The notes under the pieces are model-generated. The model was not told the origin of the DNA, searched no databases, and saw only the letters and a list, made by a program, of their open reading frames with translations. Below are positions 18,983 through 27,532 of a DNA stretch of 64,000 bases, one piece after another (position 1 is the first letter of the stretch; every line of letters starts with the position of its first letter). The translations under genes were made by a program, and so were the position numbers. The DNA is taken from positions 186,001 through 250,000 of the forward strand of contig NZ_CAADFC020000009.1 in assembly GCF_900696085.1 (NCBI RefSeq), written 5' to 3'. Source of the stretch: Bradyrhizobium ivorense. GTDB taxonomy: Bacteria; Pseudomonadota; Alphaproteobacteria; Rhizobiales; Xanthobacteraceae.

Positions 18983-19756
18983 CTACCAGCAAGTGTAGCC
19001 GCCATCGACCAAAACGATGCTTCCCGTCATCAGGCTCGCCGCCTCGGAGGCCAGGAACAGCACGACGGAGGCGATCTCGTCGACCTGGCCCATCCGCGCC
19101 ATCGGGGTTCCGCCGATCCAGGCGTCATACATTCGTGGGCTGCTCTTCACAAAGGCGTTCAGCGGCGTCTCGATATAGGTCGGCGCCACCGCGTTGACGC
19201 GCACCCCGCGCGTCGCCCATTCGGCGGCGAGCGATTTTGTCAAATGGTGCACTGCGGCCTTGGAGGCGTTGTAGAAGCACTGCTCCTGCGGCTTGTTGAC
19301 GATGAAGCCGGACATCGAGCCGACATTGACGATGGTTCCCGACTTCGCCTTCAGCATGTGGTTGCCGAAGGCGCGGCAGCACCAGAAGGTGCCGTTCAGA
19401 TTGACGTCGATGACGTTGAGCCAGTGCTCGTCGGTGACGGTCTCGGCCGGGGTCTCGCTGCGGGCAATGCCGGCATTGTTGACCAGGATGTCGACCTTGC
19501 CGTATTTGCCGACCAGCTCGTCGGCGACGGCCGCGACGCGCTTGGAATCCGTCACGTCCATCAGCGCGATATCGGCATCAAAACCCTTGGCCTTCAGCGC
19601 TGCCTTGGCGTCGTCAGCGACCTTGGCGTCGCGGTCGCCGATGATGACTTTTGCGCCGGCTTCTGCCAGCGCTTCGGCGCAGGCGAGCCCGATGCCCTGA
19701 CCGGCGCCGGTGATGATGGCGGTCTTGCCGCCGAGCTTGAATTTTTCGAGGTACAT
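18983..19756 (-). CDS. SDR-family polyol dehydrogenase
   Basis: Classical short-chain dehydrogenase of 257 residues. Visible are the NAD(P)-binding TGAGQGIG at 16-23, NNAG at 93-96, the active serine S147 and the catalytic pair Y162/K166 (YNASK). The start ATG at 19756 follows an AGGAAGAA ribosome site; in-frame codons further upstream look non-coding. It lies between the importer ATPase gene and the FGGY kinase gene, so it probably oxidises the imported polyol (sorbitol, arabitol, ribitol or similar) to a ketose. Sequence alone does not give the substrate. Confidence 0.92.
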   Translation of the reverse strand: MYLEKFKLGGKTAIITGAGQGIGLACAEALAEAGAKVIIGDRDAKVADDAKAALKAKGFDADIALMDVTDSKRVAAVADELVGKYGKVDILVNNAGIARSETPAETVTDEHWLNVIDVNLNGTFWCCRAFGNHMLKAKSGTIVNVGSMSGFIVNKPQEQCFYNASKAAVHHLTKSLAAEWATRGVRVNAVAPTYIETPLNAFVKSSPRMYDAWIGGTPMARMGQVDEIASVVLFLASEAASLMTGSIVLVDGGYTCW

Positions 19757-19834
19757 TTTCTTCTTCCTTTGCCTGTGCCGCATTGAGCGGCGTGTCGCCC
19801 CGGCCTGAGCGTTTCCGCAGGAATCGTCCGCGTC

Positions 19835-20842
<1,008 letters not shown>

Positions 20843-20858
20843 TGCAAAAGCCTTTCTG

Positions 20859-21689
20859 CTACTTGACCGCGCCGAAGGTCAGGCCGCGGACGAGCTGCCG
20901 CTGACTGAACCAGCCGAGCACGAGAATGGGCGCGATCGCGAGCGTCGACGCCGCCGACAATTTGGCCCAGAACAAACCTTCCGGGCTGGAATAGGATGCG
21001 ATGAACACGGTGAGCGGCGCGGCCTCCAGCGTCGACAGGTTGAGGGTCCAGAACGCCTCGTTCCACGCCAGGATCAGATTGAGCAGCAGGGTCGAGGCCA
21101 GCCCCGGCACCGCCATCGGCGTCAGCACGTAGATCAATTCCCGCCCGATCGTGGCGCCGTCCATCCGCGCCGCCTCCAGAATGTCCTTCGGGATCTCCTT
21201 GAAATAGGTGAACAGCATCCAGATCACGATCGGGAGATTGCCGAGACAGAGGATGAAGATCAGCCCGGTGCGGGTATCGAGCAGGCCGAAATTACGGAAG
21301 ATCAGGTAGATCGGCACCAGCACGCCGACCGGCGGCATCATCTTGGTGGAGAGCATCCAGAGCAGGACGTCCTTGGTGCGCTTGGTCGGCGAGAACGCCA
21401 TCGACCACGCCGCCGGGATCGCGATCAGCATCGCGATCAGCGTCGATCCGCCGGCGATGATGATCGAGTTGAGCGCGTGATGCAGATAGTCGCTGCGCTC
21501 CTGCACGGTGGCGTAGTTCTCCGTGGTCCAGTGGAAGAACAGGAACGAGGGCGGGATCGCAAACGCCTCCAGCTCGGTCTTGAAGCTCGCCAGCACCATC
21601 CACAGGATCGGGAAGAAGATCAGGAAGCCGACCAGCCAGGCCGCCACCGTCGAGATCACCTTGTTCTGTGTCGTGACCATGCGCGCCAT
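20859..21689 (-). CDS. Sugar/polyol ABC transporter permease (MalG/SmoG-like)
   Basis: Inner-membrane permease of 276 residues with six predicted helices and an EAA loop '[20 protein letters not shown]'. The segment '[20 protein letters not shown]' is characteristic of the polyol (SmoG/MtlG) branch of MalG proteins. I placed the start at ATG 21689, four bases after the stop of the first permease gene, with GGAGGCG as ribosome site. An earlier in-frame start would overlap that gene. Confidence 0.92.
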   Translation of the reverse strand: MARMVTTQNKVISTVAAWLVGFLIFFPILWMVLASFKTELEAFAIPPSFLFFHWTTENYATVQERSDYLHHALNSIIIAGGSTLIAMLIAIPAAWSMAFSPTKRTKDVLLWMLSTKMMPPVGVLVPIYLIFRNFGLLDTRTGLIFILCLGNLPIVIWMLFTYFKEIPKDILEAARMDGATIGRELIYVLTPMAVPGLASTLLLNLILAWNEAFWTLNLSTLEAAPLTVFIASYSSPEGLFWAKLSAASTLAIAPILVLGWFSQRQLVRGLTFGAVK

Positions 21690-21693
21690 GACG

Positions 21694-22566
21694 TTACGCC
21701 TCCAGATTCCGGCCAACGATGCGAACGAGGAAGAAGGCGACGATGTTGGCGAGCACCACCGCGACCAGGCCGCCGGCCGAGGCGCTGCCGACGTCGTACT
21801 GGATCAGCGCCTGCGAATAGATCAAGAAGGCGATGTTGGTGGTCTGCAGGCCGGGACCGCCGCCGGTGGTGACGAAGATCTCGGCGAACACCGTCAGGAG
21901 AAAGATGGTCTCGATCAGGATCACCACGGTGATCGGGCGCGCCAGGTGCGGCAGCGTGATGTAGATGAAGGTGGAGAGCGCGCTGGCGCCGTCCATCTCG
22001 GCGGCCTCCTTCTGCTCCTCGTCGAGCGATTGCAGCGCGGTGAGCAGGATCAGGGTGGCGAACGGCAGCCACTGCCAGGAGATGATCAGGATCACCGAGA
22101 ACAGCGGCGCATCGTTGAACCAGTCGATCGCCGGCATCCCGAACAGATGCGCGATCCAGGCAAACAGGCCCGACACCGGATGCATCAAGAGATTCTTCCA
22201 GACCAGCGCGCTCACCGTCGGCATCACGAAGAACGGCGCGATCACCATCAACCGGACGATCGAGAGCCCGACCACCTGCTGATCGAGCAACAGCGCCAGC
22301 GGCACGCCGAGCACGATCGTGATCGCGAGCACCGAGCCGACCAGCACCAGAGTATTTTGCAGCGAGGCGAGGAACGCCGGATCGGTCAGGAAGTAGCGAA
22401 AATTCTCCAGGCCGACGAAGGATTCGGAGCCGGGATCCAGCAGATTGTAATGCAACGTCGCAAAGTAGATCGTGAGCGCGAGCGGCACGATCATCCAGAT
22501 GAACAACAGTGCCACGGCAGGCGTGAGCAGTGTCCGCGCGAGCAGTTGGGTCTGCTGGGTTGCCAT
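21694..22566 (-). CDS. Sugar/polyol ABC transporter permease (MalF/SmoF-like)
   Basis: Inner-membrane permease of 290 residues starting MATQQTQLLARTLLTPAVAL. It has the MalF-type loop 'SFVGLENFRYFLTDPAFL' and an EAA loop 'EAAEMDGASALSTFIYITLP'. The ATG at 22566 is preferred because AGGAGGCGGGG lies just before it. A TTG 18 bases upstream lies before that ribosome site. The gene is the first permease after the binding protein, separated by 249 bases that contain a repeat element. Confidence 0.92.
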   Translation of the reverse strand: MATQQTQLLARTLLTPAVALLFIWMIVPLALTIYFATLHYNLLDPGSESFVGLENFRYFLTDPAFLASLQNTLVLVGSVLAITIVLGVPLALLLDQQVVGLSIVRLMVIAPFFVMPTVSALVWKNLLMHPVSGLFAWIAHLFGMPAIDWFNDAPLFSVILIISWQWLPFATLILLTALQSLDEEQKEAAEMDGASALSTFIYITLPHLARPITVVILIETIFLLTVFAEIFVTTGGGPGLQTTNIAFLIYSQALIQYDVGSASAGGLVAVVLANIVAFFLVRIVGRNLEA

Positions 22567-22758
22567 CCCCGCCTCCTTTCCCAAAGCGTTTCCAGCGAAA
22601 TGGACGCCGGTTCGCGTGAAGAAAACGCGTCAATCAAAGAACCGAAAGGGGGCGACCATCCCGTTGCGGGAGGGATGGCCGCCAGTGGCCCAGCCCGGGA
22701 GGATTGAGCTGGTTCGCAAACCGGGACGCTTTTTGCGCGCCCCGGCCTTAGCCGATTG

Positions 22759-22812
22759 TCTTGCGCATGATCGCTTCGGAAAACCGCGACACACTTTTCC
22801 GGATCATGCGCT
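22759..22812. repeat. Palindromic repeat, GCATGATC/GGATCATGC family
   Basis: Inverted arms 'GCGCATGATCGCTTCGGAAA' and 'TTTTCCGGATCATGCGC'. It sits between the binding-protein gene and the first permease gene of the polyol importer. Such a hairpin could stabilise the upstream message and give more binding protein than permease (inference). Other copies are at 26887-26982, 41543-41645 and 55745-55801. The rest of the 249-base gap holds no gene. Confidence 0.85.
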
Positions 22813-22815
22813 GGG

Positions 22816-24129
22816 CTATTTCAGGTAGCCCGCGCGCTTCATCTCGCGTTCGGTCGAGGACTGCGCCGCAGCGAGCGCGGCATCGACCGTGGTCGAGCCG
22901 GACAGCGCCGCCGAGAATTGCTGGCCGACCGAGGTGCCGATGCCCTGGAATTCAGGGATCGCGGCGTATTGCACGCCCACGTAAGGCACCGGCTTCACCG
23001 TCGGCTTGTTCGGATCGGCGGCGTCGATCGAGGCCAGCGTCATCTTGGCGAACGGAGCCGCCTTCAGATAGTCGGGGTTCTTGTAGAGCGACATGCGCGT
23101 TCCGGGAGGTGCTGCGGCCCAACCCTCCTTGTCAGCGACGAGCTTGGAGTAGTCCTTGCTGGTCGCCCAGGCGATGAACTTCTCGGCCGCGTCGACCTTC
23201 TTCGAGCCGGCGGGGACCGCGAGGCTCCATGCCCACAGCCAGTTGGCGTTCTTGCCGAGCCCGGTGTTCGGCGCCAGCGCGAAGCCGACCTTGTCGGCGA
23301 CCCTGGAGTCCTTCGGATTGGTTACGAACGACGCCGCCACCGTGGCGTCGATCCACATCGCGCATTTGCCGGCGTTGAACAGCGCGAGGTTCTCATTGAA
23401 GCCGTTCGAGCTGGCGCCGGGAGGTCCGGCCTGCTTCATCAGGTCGACATAGGTCGTGAGCGTCTTCTTCCATTCCGGCGAGTTGAACTGCGGCTCCCAT
23501 TTCTCGTCGAACCAGCGCGCACCGAACGAATTGGCCATCGCGGTCAGGAACGCCATGTTCTCGCCCCAGCCGGCCTTGCCGCGCAGGCAGATGCCGTAGA
23601 CGCCGCCCGACTTGTCGGTCAGCTTCTTGGCGGCATCGACCACGAAATCCCAGGTCGGGCTGTCCGGCATCTTCAGGCCGGCCTTGTCGAACAGATCGGT
23701 GCGGTACATCACCATCGAGCTCTCGCCGTAGAACGGCGCGGCATAGAGCTTGCCGTCGACCGAGACCGCGTCCTTGATCTTCGGCAACAGGTCGCCGACG
23801 TCATAGTCGGCGCCGAGCTTGTCGAGCGGCACCAGCCAGCTCTTCTTGGCCCAGATCGGCACCTCATAGGTGCCGATGGTCAGCACGTCGAACTGGCCGC
23901 CCTTGGTGGCGATGTCGGTGGTGACGCGCTGGCGCAGCACGTTCTCCTCGAGCGTCACCCATTTCACGGTGATGTCGGGGTTTTTCGCGGTGAATTCGCT
24001 GGTGAGCCCCTGCATGCGGATCATGTCGCCATTGTTGACGGTCGCCACCGTCAGCGTGGTCTGGGCGATCGAGGGGGCAGAGATCAAAAGGGCAGCCGCG
24101 CCCGCAACGGCGCAAAGGACGTTTTTCAA
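22816..24129 (-). CDS. Sugar/polyol ABC transporter substrate-binding protein (SmoE-like)
   Basis: Periplasmic binding protein (family 1) of 437 residues, with a Sec signal peptide of about 22 residues ending SAPSIAQ. Characteristic stretches are 'TVATVNNGDMIRMQGLTSEF' and 'FDVLTIGTYEVPIWAKKSWL', typical of the polyol-binding SmoE/MtlE group. The start is TTG at 24129 behind a strong GGGAGG site; there is no ATG in frame. It is the first gene of the operon running down to 16349, and a SorC-type operator candidate lies in front of it. Confidence 0.92.
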   Translation of the reverse strand: MKNVLCAVAGAAALLISAPSIAQTTLTVATVNNGDMIRMQGLTSEFTAKNPDITVKWVTLEENVLRQRVTTDIATKGGQFDVLTIGTYEVPIWAKKSWLVPLDKLGADYDVGDLLPKIKDAVSVDGKLYAAPFYGESSMVMYRTDLFDKAGLKMPDSPTWDFVVDAAKKLTDKSGGVYGICLRGKAGWGENMAFLTAMANSFGARWFDEKWEPQFNSPEWKKTLTTYVDLMKQAGPPGASSNGFNENLALFNAGKCAMWIDATVAASFVTNPKDSRVADKVGFALAPNTGLGKNANWLWAWSLAVPAGSKKVDAAEKFIAWATSKDYSKLVADKEGWAAAPPGTRMSLYKNPDYLKAAPFAKMTLASIDAADPNKPTVKPVPYVGVQYAAIPEFQGIGTSVGQQFSAALSGSTTVDAALAAAQSSTEREMKRAGYLK

Positions 24130-24151
24130 GGTGACCTCCCATCTGTCACGT

Positions 24152-24186
24152 TGAGCATATGCCCACGTGTTGAGCGTATGTTCAAC
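24152..24186. promoter_or_regulatory. Candidate SorC-type operator upstream of polyol operon
   Basis: TGAGCATATG at 24152-24161 is followed by an imperfect palindrome GTTGAGCGTATGTTCAAC at 24169-24186 (14 of 18 positions symmetric). The same ten-base word occurs in the promoter of the HAD-SorC operon (26363-26372, opposite strand). Two related half-sites about 19 bases apart suit a multimeric SorC-family regulator. Confidence 0.5.
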
Positions 24187-24315
24187 CTGTCGTCAAATTT
24201 TGTCAAGCGCGCGAACGCCCCGCCACGCGCGATTGTGGGTTCCGGCACACGCTGGAGGGGAGATGTTGCGGGAGCGAAAGAGGCGCTGCTGCGTCCGGCA
24301 AAATGAAAACGCAGT

Positions 24316-24491
24316 GCGGCCGCAACGGGACTGCGCTCCCTCGCCCCGCTCTTGCGGGGAGAGGGTTGGGGTGAGGGGCCTCTATCCGGCGAGCACTTTG
24401 GGTCTGTTGAGCAGCGTGCCTGGCCCCTCACCCGGATCGCATCTGCGATGCGATCCGACCTCTCCCCGCAGAAGAGCGGGGAGAGGTGAAG
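24316..24491. repeat. 176-bp repeat, copy 1 ('CCCTCACCC/GACCTCTCCCC' family)
   Basis: Starts GCGGCCGCAACGGGACTGCG and ends GAGCGGGGAGAGGTGAAG. It is nearly identical to the copy at 24541-24716, with the same length and only scattered differences, giving a period of 225 bases. Inner hairpin: GGATCGCATCTGCGATGCGATCC. It lies in the 591-base gap 24130-24720 between two divergent-running units, where I see no intact gene. Confidence 0.9.
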
Positions 24492-24518
24492 GCGAGCGCA
24501 CGGCTCGCTGCAAAAAAG

Positions 24519-24545
24519 CTATCGTTCGAGCACGGCGCGCGCGGC
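24519..24545 (-). pseudogene. Remnant of a sorC-like gene 3' end (about nine codons)
   Basis: Read on the minus strand, this stretch gives A-A-R-A-V-L-E-R-stop. The intact regulator gene 202 bases away ends A-T-A-R-A-V-L-E-R-stop. The last seven residues and the stop agree, and three of the codons differ silently (CGC/CGA, GAA/GAG, CGA/CGG). The remnant sits between the two 176-bp repeats. It looks like a leftover of an older or homologous gene end after duplication or recombination. It is short, so chance is not strictly excluded, but 23 of 27 bases agree. Confidence 0.6.
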
Positions 24546-24716
24546 CGCAACGGGACTGCGCTCCCTCGCCCCGCTCTTGCGGGGAGAGGGTTGGGGTGAG
24601 GGGCTTCTATCCGGCGAGCACTTTGGATGTGTCGAGCAGCGTGCCCGGCCCCTCACCCGGATCGCATCTTTGATGCGATCCGACCTCTCCCCGCAGAAGA
24701 GCGGGGAGAGGTGAAG
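24541..24716. repeat. 176-bp repeat, copy 2
   Basis: Second copy of the element at 24316-24491, ending four bases before the stop codon of the SorC-type regulator gene. Differences from copy 1 include 'GATGTGTCGAGC' for 'GTCTGTTGAGC' and 'ATCTTTGATGC' for 'ATCTGCGATGC'; some of these changes are compensated in the hairpin. It may end transcription of the regulator gene. Confidence 0.9.
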
Positions 24717-24720
24717 CCCG

Positions 24721-25674
24721 CTACCGCTCGAGCACGGCTCGCGCGGTGGCCTCGTCGGTGATCAGGCCGTTGACCACGCGCCCTGCCAGCGCGGCCTTGA
24801 TCGCCGGCACTTTGCCGGCGCCGACGGCGGCGGCGATCGTGGTGGAGACCGCTGGGATCTGCGGCGGAATGCTGGTGAGGCGCTTGTTGGTACCGCCCTT
24901 GATCAGCCGTCCCTTGGCGTCATAGGCCCAGCCCGTCACCTCGCCGATCGCGCCGAGCCGCATCATCTCCAGCAGCTCCTCGCGGGTGACAAAACCGTCG
25001 ACATGGACCTGGGCCTTCTGATCCATCTGGCCGATGCCGATCAGCCGGAGATCGGCCTTGGCGGCGACCGCCCTCACCCGCGCGATCGGGTCGATGCGGA
25101 CCATGCGGTTGCGCTCGTCCTCGCTCGACATCAGGAACGGCAGCGGCATCGGGTAATGCCGCGCGCCGGTGCGGTCGGCGAGCCGCCCCACCGTGTCGTA
25201 GAAACTCGCCGAGCCGTCGGCAGAGATGTTGCCGACCAGCGAGACGATCTGGTGATCCGGCCGCTCGATCGGCGAGACGCGCTCGACCGCGGCGCGCACC
25301 GCGCGGCCGGTGCCGAGCGCCACGATGACGGGCGTTTCCGAGCGCAGCGTCATCTCCAAGAGATTGGCGCTGCGCTCGGCGATTCCCGCGGTCGACAGCG
25401 GCGCCGCCGGATCGCTCGGAACCACCTCGCAATGCACCAGCTCGAACCGCTCCTTCAGCCGCGACGCCAGTTCCATGCAGGCCGCAATCGGATGCTCCAG
25501 GCGAAACGTGATCAGCCGCTCCGCGAGGCACAGCGACACCAGGCGCTGCGCCGAAGCACGCGACACCTGCAGCATCTTTGCAATTTCATCCTGGGTGTGG
25601 CCGGCGATGAAATAGAGCCAGCCGGCGCGCGCCGCATCGTCGAGGCGGGACTTTTCGTTGTCAGGCGCCACCAT
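24721..25674 (-). CDS. SorC/DeoR-type sugar-binding transcriptional regulator
   Basis: Regulator of 317 residues. Residues about 15-60 form a helix-turn-helix (AGHTQDEIAKMLQVSRASAQ), and the rest is the SorC-type sugar-phosphate-binding domain (e.g. 'VIVALGTGRAVRAAVERVSP', 'LIKGGTNKRLTSIPPQIPAV'). It is the second gene after the HAD phosphatase gene, nine bases apart. It faces the same direction as the polyol operon, from which it is separated by the repeats at 24316-24716. It is the natural candidate to control both units by binding the shared TGAGCATATG motif. Confidence 0.92.
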   Translation of the reverse strand: MVAPDNEKSRLDDAARAGWLYFIAGHTQDEIAKMLQVSRASAQRLVSLCLAERLITFRLEHPIAACMELASRLKERFELVHCEVVPSDPAAPLSTAGIAERSANLLEMTLRSETPVIVALGTGRAVRAAVERVSPIERPDHQIVSLVGNISADGSASFYDTVGRLADRTGARHYPMPLPFLMSSEDERNRMVRIDPIARVRAVAAKADLRLIGIGQMDQKAQVHVDGFVTREELLEMMRLGAIGEVTGWAYDAKGRLIKGGTNKRLTSIPPQIPAVSTTIAAAVGAGKVPAIKAALAGRVVNGLITDEATARAVLER

Positions 25675-25683
25675 CGTCGTCCG

Positions 25684-26349
25684 TCAGCCTTCCGTCCAGA
25701 AATCGGTCATCGCCGCAAAGATTCGATCCGCCCCCGCGTCGCGCAGCAGACTATCGCCTTCCCGCCCGCGGTGGTGGGCACCGCCGACAAATCCCCACAC
25801 TTTCATGCCCGCCGCCTTCGCCGCTATCACGCCGCTGACGCTGTCCTCGATCACCAGCGTCCGCGGCGGCGAGGCTGCCATCTCGCGCGCGGCATGCAAA
25901 AACAGATCCGGCGCCGGCTTGCCGTGTTGCACCATCTGGGAGGTGTAGAGCCGCTCGCCGAAATACGGCGCAAGTCCCGTCAGCTCCAGCGAAAATCTGA
26001 CACGCTCGAGGTCGCTCGACGATGCGACGCAATGCGGCAGCCGCAACTCCGCCAGCACCGCCGCGACGCCGGCGATCGGCTTGAGCTGCGCGCGAAAGGT
26101 CTCGCGCACCGCGAGCGCCAGTTCAGCCAGGAAGCTTTCCGGCAAGGGCTGGCCGGCCGCGCGGCAATGCTCGGTCACGGCCGCCGTGCTGCGGCCGAGG
26201 AAGAGTTTGAGCGCCTGCGCGGTGCTCATTTCGATGCCGGCCCGGCCGAGCGCCTCGGACAGGCAGCGGCAGCTCAGCTCCTCGCTGTCGACGAGGACGC
26301 CGTCGCAGTCGAAGATGACGAGGTCGGTCTCGGGAAGCCGGAGGTCCAT
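25684..26349 (-). CDS. HAD-family phosphatase (beta-PGM/phosphoglycolate phosphatase-like)
   Basis: Cytoplasmic HAD hydrolase of 221 residues. Motif I is FDCDGVLVDSE at 12-22 with the nucleophile and acid/base aspartates, motif II serine is in CVASSS, the lysine is in 'HGKPAPDLFL', and the last acidic motif is in LVIEDSVSG. A helical cap domain follows motif I. It is the first gene of a two-gene operon with the SorC-type regulator. Related phosphatases occur in sorbitol/mannitol loci, where they may clear a sugar phosphate that would otherwise act as inducer or toxin (inference). Confidence 0.9.
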   Translation of the reverse strand: MDLRLPETDLVIFDCDGVLVDSEELSCRCLSEALGRAGIEMSTAQALKLFLGRSTAAVTEHCRAAGQPLPESFLAELALAVRETFRAQLKPIAGVAAVLAELRLPHCVASSSDLERVRFSLELTGLAPYFGERLYTSQMVQHGKPAPDLFLHAAREMAASPPRTLVIEDSVSGVIAAKAAGMKVWGFVGGAHHRGREGDSLLRDAGADRIFAAMTDFWTEG

Positions 26350-26362
26350 CCCGCCATGAGAT

Positions 26363-26383
26363 CATATGCTCAGCGCATGAGCA
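26363..26383. promoter_or_regulatory. Candidate SorC-type operator upstream of HAD-sorC operon
   Basis: A perfect palindrome TGCTCA-GCGCA-TGAGCA at 26367-26383, extended on one side to CATATGCTCA at 26363-26372, the complement of the TGAGCATATG word in front of the polyol operon (24152). It begins 14 bases before the HAD start codon, so bound protein would block transcription. Confidence 0.55.
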
Positions 26384-26456
26384 ATAGATCACAATTTATG
26401 ACCGCCCCGCACGCACCCGCGACCGACCGTGCGGGCGCCGCATCGCACCGGCGATT

Positions 26457-26867
26457 TCAATCCCTCCGTTGCCGACCGGCCTTGGCATCGAGGCGCTGCG
26501 TGAGACGGCGCAGATCGATCACCGTCCGCTCGTGCGTACCCCTGCCGATCTCCTCGACCTCGTCGCGCGCGGTCACCGCGAAGACGATCCGTCGGCCCTC
26601 GACATGCGTCACCTCCGCCTCCGCGGTGACGCGCTGGCCGACTGGCGTCGCCGCGAGGTGGCGCACGTCGACCACGGTGCCGAGGGCGCTCTCGCCGGGC
26701 TCCAGATAGTCACGAATGGCGTTGAGCGCGGCGTTCTCCATGATCAAGACCATGATCGGTGTCGCCAGCACCGGCGGCAGGATCGCATCCTTAAACCGGC
26801 TCGCCAGGTGCTCGGGCGCGACGACGAGCGCAAAGCTTCCCTTCGCTCCCGGGGGTATCGCACGCAT
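26457..26867 (-). CDS. FlK-like hotdog thioesterase (fluoroacetyl-CoA thioesterase family)
   Basis: Small cytoplasmic protein of 136 residues with the single hotdog-fold layout. The catalytic set of the fluoroacetyl-CoA thioesterase FlK (Thr42, Glu50, His76, Gly69) maps exactly by spacing: T36 in ATP, E44 in MEN, G63 and H70 in VRH. I chose the ATG at 26867 because CGGAGGCAAAAC precedes it; the frame upstream runs into a repeat element. FlK relatives are common and most act on other acyl-CoAs, so fluoroacetate itself is not implied. It shares a strand with the downstream-numbered chaperone genes but is separated from them by the repeat. Confidence 0.85.
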   Translation of the reverse strand: MRAIPPGAKGSFALVVAPEHLASRFKDAILPPVLATPIMVLIMENAALNAIRDYLEPGESALGTVVDVRHLAATPVGQRVTAEAEVTHVEGRRIVFAVTARDEVEEIGRGTHERTVIDLRRLTQRLDAKAGRQRRD

Positions 26868-26886
26868 GTTTTGCCTCCGTGTCGCC

Positions 26887-26982
26887 TGCGCGACGAGATT
26901 AGGTTGAATCGTCATCGCGCCTTCGCTCTTCAGTTTGAGCATGATCTTTCGGAAAACCGTTTCGCATTTTTCCGGATCATGC
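26887..26982. repeat. Composite palindromic repeat, GATTAGGTTGAATCG plus GCATGATC family
   Basis: Two joined units: 'GCGCGACGAGATTAGGTTGA...TCGTCATCGCGC' and 'TGAGCATGATCTTTCGGAAA...TTTTTCCGGATCATGC'. The same composite is at 41543-41645. The right end overlaps the stop codon of the small gene at 26977-27210. Confidence 0.85.
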
Positions 26983-27210
26983 CCGGTCGGCGCCAAGGAA
27001 CGCAGGCGCGAGGTCTTCCTGCACGATGACGCCGGCCGCCTCCGGCGTCAGCTCGCTGCCGACCAGATCGAGATTCCGCGCGGCTTCGAGCAGCATGGCG
27101 CGGACGTCGTCCGGCGTGAGCACGCCTTTCGCAATGAGCTTGCGGACCAAAGCCTGCAGGATGAGAACGTCGATTTGGCCGTGTGCAAGCGGCGTCAGCT
27201 TTTCGCTCAT
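26977..27210 (-). CDS. Small protein of unknown function
   Basis: A 77-residue soluble protein, mostly helical by composition, starting MSEKLTPLAHGQIDVLILQA. It reads as one helical domain (LVRKLIAKGVLTPDDVRAML) with an acidic C-terminal part. I do not recognise the family. The ATG at 27210 lies behind 'GGAGACGATC'. It is on the same strand as cbpM, 49 bases after it, so it may share the chaperone transcript. Its stop lies inside a repeat element. Coding style matches the neighbours, which supports it as real. Confidence 0.65.
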   Translation of the reverse strand: MSEKLTPLAHGQIDVLILQALVRKLIAKGVLTPDDVRAMLLEAARNLDLVGSELTPEAAGVIVQEDLAPAFLGADRA

Positions 27211-27259
27211 GATCGTCTCCGGATCGTTGGTTCCGTCACGTGCCGGCCTGGGCGGGCAC

Positions 27260-27532
27260 CTAAGGCCGTCGCGCGATGTCGTCGTGCAGTTCTGCGAATG
27301 CCTTGCGCAGGCCGTGCAGCTGATCGACCAGATGCAGGATGACGTCGATGCCCTCGTCGTTGACACCGAAATCGCTCTTCAGATCCTGGATCAGATGGGC
27401 GCGCGCCACATCGGTGTCGGAGAACGTCATTTCGTCGGTGGACTGATCCGGAACCAGCCACTGCTGCTCGATCCAGAACTCCAAGGTCTGCACCTCGAGA
27501 CCCGCGTGGGTGAGGAACTGATGTCTGTTCAT
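27260..27532 (-). CDS. cbpM: Chaperone modulator CbpM
   Basis: A 90-residue MerR-like helical protein ([20 protein letters not shown]...[20 protein letters not shown]). CbpM binds the J-domain of CbpA and holds its co-chaperone activity in check. The start overlaps the stop of the upstream DnaJ-type gene by four bases (ATGA), the usual cbpA-cbpM arrangement. Identification rests on this pairing as well as on the sequence pattern. Confidence 0.88.
   Translation of the reverse strand: MNRHQFLTHAGLEVQTLEFWIEQQWLVPDQSTDEMTFSDTDVARAHLIQDLKSDFGVNDEGIDVILHLVDQLHGLRKAFAELHDDIARRP

Noticed and set aside
16481-19786. Very long open frame (about 1100 codons) on the plus strand
   Set aside because: It lies opposite three well-supported genes (PfkB kinase, FGGY kinase, SDR). 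Its translation is rich in R, A, G, D and H with no recognisable domains, a usual shadow in GC-rich DNA.
24316-24716. Repeats spaced 225 bases apart considered as a CRISPR or integration site
   Set aside because: There are only two copies, each 176 bases long with internal palindromes, and no short regular spacers or cas genes. They belong to a dispersed intergenic family.
26868-26996. Longer N-terminus for the FlK-like protein
   Set aside because: The extra codons read through a dispersed repeat element. The ATG at 26867 has a strong ribosome site and gives the normal family length.
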